DNA of 9,161 nt from Acidaminococcus fermentans. Lineage in GTDB: Bacteria > Bacillota_C > Negativicutes > Acidaminococcales > Acidaminococcaceae. This document shows positions 5,113-9,161 of the stretch, piece by piece (positions within the stretch are counted from its first letter, which is position 1; each line of letters starts with the position of its first letter). The stretch is taken from the NCBI GenBank assembly GCA_004555735.1, contig SFHH01000075.1, positions 1-9,161 on the forward strand. Reading direction: 5' to 3'. The notes under the pieces were generated by a model. The model ran no database searches. It worked only from the letters and a program-made list of their open reading frames with translations, and had not been told where the DNA came from. Both the position numbers and the translations under genes were made by a program.

Positions 5113-5988
5113 TTACTCCCCGAACTTCTTTCCGGTGAGCATTTCGTAGGCTTCTTTGTATTTGGCGATGGTCTTGTCGATCACGTCCTGGGGCAGCAGA
5201 TAGTCGCTGTCCGGGTTGGCTTTCAGCCAGTCACGGACGAACTGTTTGTCGTAGGACGGCTGGCTCTTGCCGGCTTCATACCCTGCCAGGGGCCAGAACC
5301 GGGAGCTGTCCGGAGTAAGCATTTCGTCGCCCAGGACCACTTCGCCTTTTTCGTTCAGGCCGAATTCGAATTTGGTATCCGCGATGATGATGCCTCTTTC
5401 ATAGGCATAATCGGCGCATTTTTTATAGAGGGCGATGGTGGCGTCCTTGATGGCCTTGGTATATTCCGCCCCTTTGCCCGGATAGATCTTTTCCAGGTAG
5501 GTGACGCACTGGTCTTCCGTGATGTTTTCATCATGGTCGCCCAGTTCGGCTTTGGTGCTGGGGGTGAAGAGGGGTTCGGGCAGCTTCTGGCATTCTTTCA
5601 ACCCTTCGGGCATCTGGATACCGCAGACGGTGCCGTTTTCTTTATAGGATTCCCAGCCGCTGCCAGTGATGTAGCCCCGGACGATGCATTCTACCGGGAT
5701 CATGTCCAGTTTCCGGCATTTCATGCTCTTGCCGGCAAATTCCGGCGTCCGGAAGAATTCAGGCATATCCGCAGGATCCACACTGATCATGTGGTTGGGG
5801 ATGATGTCCTTGGTATAGTCGAACCAGAATTTGGACATCTGGGTCAGGATGGCCCCTTTGTCGGTAATGGTGTTTTTCAGAATGTGGTCGAAGGCGGAGA
5901 TCCGATCGGACGCCACCATGATCAGGCTGTCGCCCAGATCGTAGATTTCACGGACTTTCCCAGATTTAACGGGTTTATATTCCTGCAT
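5113..5988 (-). CDS. purC: Phosphoribosylaminoimidazole-succinocarboxamide synthase (SAICAR synthase)
   Basis: A 291-residue enzyme of de novo purine synthesis; it joins CAIR and aspartate with ATP to make SAICAR in the cytosol. The nucleotide-binding SGKVREIYDL is at residues 9-18, VASDRISAFD at 25-34, family signature 1 (IPVECIVRGYITGSGW) at 97-112 and signature 2 (IADTKFEFG) at 202-210. It is longer than the roughly 240-residue B. subtilis type and fits the long form, about 290-306, that also includes yeast Ade1. The start was moved 16 codons in from the longest reading, to the ATG at 5988-5986, because AAGGAGG sits about 7 nt upstream on the minus strand and the longer reading would run through the promoter. 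It is transcribed alone; no other pur gene is in the window. It converges with the nucleosidase gene and shares its terminator. Confidence 0.96.
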   Translation of the reverse strand: MQEYKPVKSGKVREIYDLGDSLIMVASDRISAFDHILKNTITDKGAILTQMSKFWFDYTKDIIPNHMISVDPADMPEFFRTPEFAGKSMKCRKLDMIPVECIVRGYITGSGWESYKENGTVCGIQMPEGLKECQKLPEPLFTPSTKAELGDHDENITEDQCVTYLEKIYPGKGAEYTKAIKDATIALYKKCADYAYERGIIIADTKFEFGLNEKGEVVLGDEMLTPDSSRFWPLAGYEAGKSQPSYDKQFVRDWLKANPDSDYLLPQDVIDKTIAKYKEAYEMLTGKKFGE

Positions 5989-6031
5989 GATCCATCCTCC
6001 TTGAAAATAGACAGTACGGTTTTGTATCCCT

Positions 6032-6060
6032 ATCATATCACAAGAACGGGGTTTAGTCGA
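6032..6060 (-). promoter_or_regulatory. Predicted purC promoter
   Basis: On the minus strand, TCGACT (6060-6055; 4 of 6 to the -35 consensus) is followed after 17 bp by TATGAT (6037-6032; 5 of 6 to the -10). Transcription would start near 6025, about 37 nt before the purC ATG. That leader is too short for a purine riboswitch. A CGAA core overlaps the -35 but a paired PurR box is not evident. Confidence 0.6.
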
Positions 6061-6105
6061 ATAATTTTCTCGTTATGGGTGGGAATGTTTGTTTCATATG
6101 ATACG

Positions 6106-6155
6106 GAAGGCCCCCTCTACCCGCTGACGCGGGGCCTTTCTCCCTTTCAGGGGGA
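6106..6155. repeat. GC-rich palindromic element in the purC/ACT intergenic region
   Basis: AAGGCCCC (6107-6114) pairs with GGGGCCTT (6131-6138) around 16 nt. Inside it CCGC (6121-6124) can pair with GCGG (6129-6132), an alternative fold. Directly after is a smaller stem, TCCC (6141-6144) with GGGA (6152-6155). No open frame or Shine-Dalgarno site belongs to it. The layout resembles short intergenic palindromic repeats seen in gut Bacillota, but only one copy is visible here. In the rest of 5989-6306 I see only the two divergent promoters and short AT-rich stretches. Confidence 0.4.
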
Positions 6156-6216
6156 CACACATCCCGTGCATCGGAGACGGAAAATCGTGAAATCCTTGTG
6201 GATTCTTTCAGTAACA

Positions 6217-6245
6217 TTGAAGGCAGTGGGATTTTATCGTATAAT
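6217..6245 (+). promoter_or_regulatory. Predicted sigma-A promoter of the ACT/UPF0210/nth operon
   Basis: TTGAAG (6217-6222; 4 of 6 to the -35) is separated by 17 bp from a perfect TATAAT (6240-6245). Transcription start is expected near 6252, with a leader of about 55 nt to the ATG at 6307. No terminator or riboswitch fold is evident in the leader. Confidence 0.75.
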
Positions 6246-6306
6246 AAAATGTAAACTCCTGCAGTAAACCAATTCCGGAGTCCCTGAAACAGAAAGGATG
6301 TTATCT

Positions 6307-6576
6307 ATGCGTATCGTTATGACCATCGTAGGTGTGGACAAAGTGGGCATCATCGCCAAGGCAAGCACGCTGCTGGCGGAAAACAATGTGAATATCCTGA
6401 ACATCAACCAGAACATCGATGACGGATTCTTCAACATGGTCCTGATCGGTGACCTGGACAATGCGGCTGTATCTGTGGAAGCCCTGAAAGAAAAGGCCAC
6501 GGCCCTGGGCAAGGAACTGGGCGTGGAAATCCGCGTACAGAGCGAACAGATCTTTACGGCCATGCACCGGATTTAA
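6307..6576 (+). CDS. ACT-domain protein, UPF0237 family
   Basis: An 89-residue protein consisting of a single ACT domain (beta-alpha-beta-beta-alpha-beta); the segment IVMTIVGVDKVGIIAKASTL near the N-terminus is the typical first strand and helix. ACT domains usually bind amino acids or other small ligands and dimerise. The length matches the UPF0237 family (about 90). The ATG at 6307 is chosen over the one at 6298 because AAAGGA (6293-6298) gives 8 nt spacing to 6307 but overlaps the earlier ATG, and the shorter product fits the family. It is followed 12 nt later by the UPF0210 gene. The two families are commonly paired in bacteria and archaea, which suggests the ACT protein regulates or partners the larger protein. 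No enzymatic role is established. Confidence 0.9.
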   Translation: MRIVMTIVGVDKVGIIAKASTLLAENNVNILNINQNIDDGFFNMVLIGDLDNAAVSVEALKEKATALGKELGVEIRVQSEQIFTAMHRI

Positions 6577-6588
6577 GGAGGCCCGTAC

Positions 6589-7950
6589 ATGTTCTACGAA
6601 ATCAAAGATGTACTGGAAACCACCCGGATGATCACCCAGAATAACTTGGATGTGCGCACCATCACCATGGGCATCAGCCTCAGGGACTGCGCGGATCCGG
6701 ATGTGAAGGTCTGTGCCCGGAAAATCTATGATAAGATCACGGACAAAGCCCGGAATCTGGTGAAGGTGGGCGAACAGCTGGAAGCAGAACTGGGGGTGCC
6801 CATCATCCACAAACGGATCTCTGTGACCCCGATCTCTCTGGTGGGAGAAGCCTGCCAGACGGACAGCTACGTGCCCCTGGCCAAAGCCTTGGATGACGCG
6901 GCCAAAGCCGTAGGGGTGAACTTCATCGGCGGCTTCAGTGCCCTGGTGGAAAAAGGGTACACCCATGGGGATCGGACCTTGATCAGTTCCATCCCGGAGG
7001 CTCTTTCTACTACGGACATCGTATGCTCTTCTGTGGCCATCGGTTCCACCAAGGCCGGCATCAATATGGACGCCGTCCGGGAAATGGGCCAGGTGGTGAA
7101 GGAAACCGCCCGTCTCACCGCGGACCAGGATGCCCTGGGCTGCGCCAAACTGGTGATCTTCTGCAACCCGGTCCAGGATAACCCCTTCATGGCCGGAGCC
7201 TTCCATGGGGTCACGGAACCGGAAACCGTCATCAATGTAGGGGTATCCGGCCCCGGCGTGGTGAAGCACGCCCTGGAAACGGTCCGGGGAGAAGATATCG
7301 GCGTGGTGGCGGAGACCATCAAGAAGACAGCCTTCAAGATCACCCGGGTAGGCCAGCTGGTCGCCCAGGAAGCGGCCAAACGGCTGGATACCCAGTTCGG
7401 GATCATCGACCTGTCCCTGGCGCCCACCCCGGCGGTAGGGGATTCCGTAGCCCATATCCTGGAAGAGATCGGCCTGGAATCCTGTGGCTGCCCGGGCACC
7501 ACGGCGGCCCTGGCCATGCTGAACGATGCAGTGAAAAAAGGCGGCCTGATGGCCTCCAGCTATGTAGGCGGCCTGAGCGGTGCTTTCATCCCTGTATCGG
7601 AAGATGCCGGCATGATCGCGGCGGTGGAAAAGGGCTCCCTGACCATCGAGAAACTGGAAGCCATGACCTGCGTGTGCTCAGTGGGGCTGGATATGATCGC
7701 CGTCCCGGGAGATACTACCGCAGAAACCATCTCCGCCGTCATCGCCGACGAAGCGGCTGTGGGCATGATCAACAACAAGACCACCGCGGTGCGGCTGATC
7801 CCTGTGCCCGGCAAGAAGGTAGGGGACAAAGTAGAATTCGGCGGTCTCTTGGGCTATGCTCCCATCATCTCCGTCAATTCTTTCAAACCGGATGTGTTCA
7901 TCCATCGGGGCGGACGGATCCCGGCACCGGTACGGAGCCTGACCAACTGA
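6589..7950 (+). CDS. UPF0210 / PFL family protein (DUF711)
   Basis: A 453-residue soluble protein of the widely conserved UPF0210 (DUF711) family, about the family length of 445-455. Family-type stretches include the N-terminal LDVRTITMGISL (20-31), GGFSALVEKGYTHGD, and the glycine-rich SYVGGLSGAFIPVSEDAGM and TCVCSVGLDMIAVPGDT towards the C-terminus. The name PFL refers to a fold resemblance to pyruvate formate-lyase; no glycyl-radical motif or activating enzyme is visible, so that activity should not be assumed. AAGGAGG (6575-6581) overlaps the ACT stop codon and lies 7 nt before the ATG, implying tight co-expression. The stop codon overlaps the nth start by one base (TGATG). The biochemical function is unknown. 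Confidence 0.92.
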   Translation: MFYEIKDVLETTRMITQNNLDVRTITMGISLRDCADPDVKVCARKIYDKITDKARNLVKVGEQLEAELGVPIIHKRISVTPISLVGEACQTDSYVPLAKALDDAAKAVGVNFIGGFSALVEKGYTHGDRTLISSIPEALSTTDIVCSSVAIGSTKAGINMDAVREMGQVVKETARLTADQDALGCAKLVIFCNPVQDNPFMAGAFHGVTEPETVINVGVSGPGVVKHALETVRGEDIGVVAETIKKTAFKITRVGQLVAQEAAKRLDTQFGIIDLSLAPTPAVGDSVAHILEEIGLESCGCPGTTAALAMLNDAVKKGGLMASSYVGGLSGAFIPVSEDAGMIAAVEKGSLTIEKLEAMTCVCSVGLDMIAVPGDTTAETISAVIADEAAVGMINNKTTAVRLIPVPGKKVGDKVEFGGLLGYAPIISVNSFKPDVFIHRGGRIPAPVRSLTN

Positions 7951-8582
7951 TGCGGAAGAAAGAACGGGTGCAGGCCATCTTGAAGGGCCTGGAGGAAACC
8001 TATCGGGGGCAGGGGACGGCCCTCCACTATGGGTCTCCTTTTGAGCTGCTGGTGGCGGTGGTCCTTTCGGCCCAGTGCACCGATGAACGGGTGAACAAGG
8101 TGACGGCCCGGCTGTTCCCGGAATTCGATACGCCGGAAAAGCTGGGGGCTCTCACCCAAGAACAGCTGGAAGAAAAGATCCGGGACTGCGGCCTGTTCCG
8201 CTCCAAAGCCCGGAATATCCTGGGCCTGTGCCGGAAGCTGGTGGAGGAGTTCCATTCGGAAGTCCCCCAGGACATGAAAAGCCTCCTGAGCCTGCCCGGA
8301 GTGGGGCGGAAAACGGCGGATGTGATGCTGAGCGTGGCTTTCGGCCAGCCGGCTATCGCCGTAGATACCCATGTGTTCCGGGTGGCCCATCGGCTGGGGC
8401 TTTCCGAAGGGAATGATCCCCTGGCCGTGGAACAGGATCTGATGAAGCTGATTCCCCGGTCCCAGTGGGGAGAGGCCCATCACTGGTTCATCTGGCATGG
8501 CCGGAAAATCTGCAAGGCCCGGAAGCCGGACTGCGGGGCCTGCCCGGTAGTGGACTTCTGTCCTTCCCGGATCTTGGGCTGA
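7950..8582 (+). CDS. nth: Endonuclease III (DNA glycosylase / AP lyase)
   Basis: A 210-residue base-excision-repair enzyme that removes oxidised pyrimidines and cleaves the resulting abasic site; E. coli Nth has 211. The helix-hairpin-helix LPGVGRKTADVML (115-127) carries the catalytic Lys121, and IAVDTHVFRV (136-145) carries the catalytic Asp139. The C-terminal C-X6-C-X2-C-X5-C set (Cys188, 195, 198, 204) binds the 4Fe-4S cluster, and SAQCTD (40-45) is the usual N-terminal motif. All catalytic and cluster residues are present. The start ATG overlaps the UPF0210 stop codon (7948-7952); no strong Shine-Dalgarno is close, so translational coupling is likely. The longer in-frame reading back to 7674 is UPF0210 coding sequence in another frame and is rejected. 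Confidence 0.97.
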   Translation: MRKKERVQAILKGLEETYRGQGTALHYGSPFELLVAVVLSAQCTDERVNKVTARLFPEFDTPEKLGALTQEQLEEKIRDCGLFRSKARNILGLCRKLVEEFHSEVPQDMKSLLSLPGVGRKTADVMLSVAFGQPAIAVDTHVFRVAHRLGLSEGNDPLAVEQDLMKLIPRSQWGEAHHWFIWHGRKICKARKPDCGACPVVDFCPSRILG

Positions 8583-8596
8583 GGGCCTGTTGATAG

Positions 8597-8625
8597 CAAA
8601 CAATGAAGTAAGGTGACAAACAATG
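8597..8625 (+). repeat. Direct repeat CAAACAATG spanning the start of the last gene
   Basis: CAAACAATG occurs at 8597-8605 and again at 8617-8625, 20 bp apart. The second copy contains the start codon of the last gene; the first contains an ATG followed by AAG TAA, a two-codon mini-frame. AAGGTGA (8610-8616) between them is the Shine-Dalgarno site of the last gene. Confidence 0.5.
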
Positions 8626-9161
8626 CCGAATGTCTATGATGCAATAGAAAGTTTTTACAGTAATGATACCGGCTGGGAATTGGTGCTGCCCCAGGAAGAT
8701 GTGGAAGCGTACTTCCGCCATCTGGGCTGGCACGGAGTGGATGACCCGGCCATGCAGCATCAGTGGGGACAGCTGGTGATGCTGTGCATCTATATCGAGA
8801 ACGCAGAAATGACCTTGGAAGAGATGACAGAAGACGACATTGTGGATCTGGTTTCCTGGTGCGGCCGGAATGTGGTGGATTTCCAGGTTTCCTACGCTTC
8901 CGTGAAGGATTTCCTGGATACCCTGGGAAGCTTTTTCGTGTTCTTGAAGCAGGAGGGGAAACTGTCCAGTTCCCTGGCTCCCTATCTGGCCCGGGAACAG
9001 CTGCTCCGGGACGACGGAACCCTGGCCATCATCGATGAGAGCGGGGTGTATCTCCCTGGAGAAGAAGCCCGGGAAGAGAAGGGCGCCCCTCCCCCGGAAG
9101 GCAGGGTGTTCCTGAATGCGGGAGAATCCCTCCGAGGGGTGATGGAAGAGATCCATCAGTT
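8623..9161 (+). CDS. Unrecognised acidic protein, cut off by the window edge
   Basis: An open frame from ATG 8623 runs without a stop to the right edge, giving at least 179 residues (partial). AAGGTGA (8610-8616) lies 6 nt upstream of the ATG. It begins MPNVYDAIESFYSN, is strongly acidic in its first two thirds, and is rich in Trp and aromatic residues (for example GWHG near residue 36 and SWCGRN near 98). There is no signal peptide or membrane segment. A Pro-rich linker-like stretch near 159-163 (GAPPPE) is followed by what looks like the start of another region, so it may be two-domain. I do not recognise the family. It follows nth by 40 nt with no terminator or promoter visible, so it is probably the fourth gene of the operon. 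The acidic helical character would suit a protein-protein or nucleoid-associated role, but no function is claimed. Confidence 0.8.
   Translation, partial: MPNVYDAIESFYSNDTGWELVLPQEDVEAYFRHLGWHGVDDPAMQHQWGQLVMLCIYIENAEMTLEEMTEDDIVDLVSWCGRNVVDFQVSYASVKDFLDTLGSFFVFLKQEGKLSSSLAPYLAREQLLRDDGTLAIIDESGVYLPGEEAREEKGAPPPEGRVFLNAGESLRGVMEEIHQ

Noticed and set aside
5989..6060. Purine riboswitch or PurR double box upstream of purC
   Set aside because: The predicted leader is only about 37 nt, too short for a riboswitch. One CGAA core is present, but the second inverted box at the expected spacing is not seen.
5533..6267. Plus-strand open frame of 244 codons across purC and its promoter
   Set aside because: It is opposite purC and runs through the divergent promoter region; there is no ribosome site and no recognisable protein.
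6298..6300. ATG at 6298 as the start of the ACT-domain protein
   Set aside because: The purine-rich ribosome site directly abuts or overlaps it, and the ATG at 6307 has proper spacing and the family-typical length.
6301..7455. Minus-strand open frame of 384 codons opposite the ACT and UPF0210 genes
   Set aside because: It spans two real genes in antisense, has the same biased composition, and has no start signals.
8597..8611. Two-codon mini-frame (ATG AAG TAA) before the last gene as a leader peptide
   Set aside because: It has no ribosome site and is too short to judge; kept only as part of the direct repeat.
1..9161. Defence island, mobile element, prophage or CRISPR array
   Set aside because: No transposase, integrase, regular spacer-repeat array, attachment-type duplication or defence-family motif was seen. 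Composition is even across the genes.

Overview
The window reads as an ordinary chromosomal segment of a low-to-mid GC Bacillota, with strong Shine-Dalgarno sites (AAGGAGG type), sigma-A-like promoters, intrinsic terminators and ATG-dominated starts. My best guess is a Negativicutes (Acidaminococcaceae-like) gut anaerobe. That rests on codon style, the NhaC antiporter, the ACT/UPF0210 pair and a possibly periplasmic SIMPL protein; it is inference, because no rRNA or other marker is present. There are nine complete protein genes and one gene cut off by the right edge. I found no mobile element, CRISPR array, tRNA or rRNA.

Layout, left to right. (1) 1-1480: an NhaC-family Na+/H+ antiporter, with a terminator-type hairpin just upstream of its start and a strong terminator after it. 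(2) 1470-3351: a redox cluster of thioredoxin (CGYC active site), thioredoxin reductase (ATGA overlap) and a cysteine-rich Rrf2-family regulator. It is driven by a promoter whose -35 lies inside the preceding terminator and whose -10 sits inside a near-palindrome that could be an operator. A hairpin separates the reductase from the regulator and may bring a distant Shine-Dalgarno site next to the regulator's start. (3) 3381-4921: a secreted SIMPL-domain protein from an extended -10 promoter, followed 4 nt later by a nucleosidase of the MTA/SAH nucleosidase-like fold with a substituted catalytic position. (4) 4922-5112: a convergent intergenic region full of short direct and inverted repeats, ending in a bidirectional terminator. 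(5) 5113-5988, minus strand: purC (SAICAR synthase), transcribed alone. (6) 5989-6306: a divergent control region with one promoter in each direction and a GC-rich palindromic element between them. (7) 6307-9161: an apparent operon of ACT-domain protein (UPF0237), UPF0210/PFL-family protein, endonuclease III (nth, overlapping by 1 nt) and an unrecognised acidic protein running off the edge.

Functionally, trxA-trxB form a complete NADPH-dependent disulfide reductase pair, and the adjacent regulator is a plausible local redox sensor. The other genes are housekeeping (purine synthesis, base excision repair, ion homeostasis) or conserved families of poorly known role. I did not find a convincing new multi-gene system. 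The points most worth a second look are cis-regulatory: the operator-like palindrome at trxA, the possible hairpin-bridged ribosome site of the Rrf2 gene, the terminator-like hairpin inside the start of the nucleosidase gene, the repeat-rich convergent region, and the Asp-to-Asn change in the nucleosidase.
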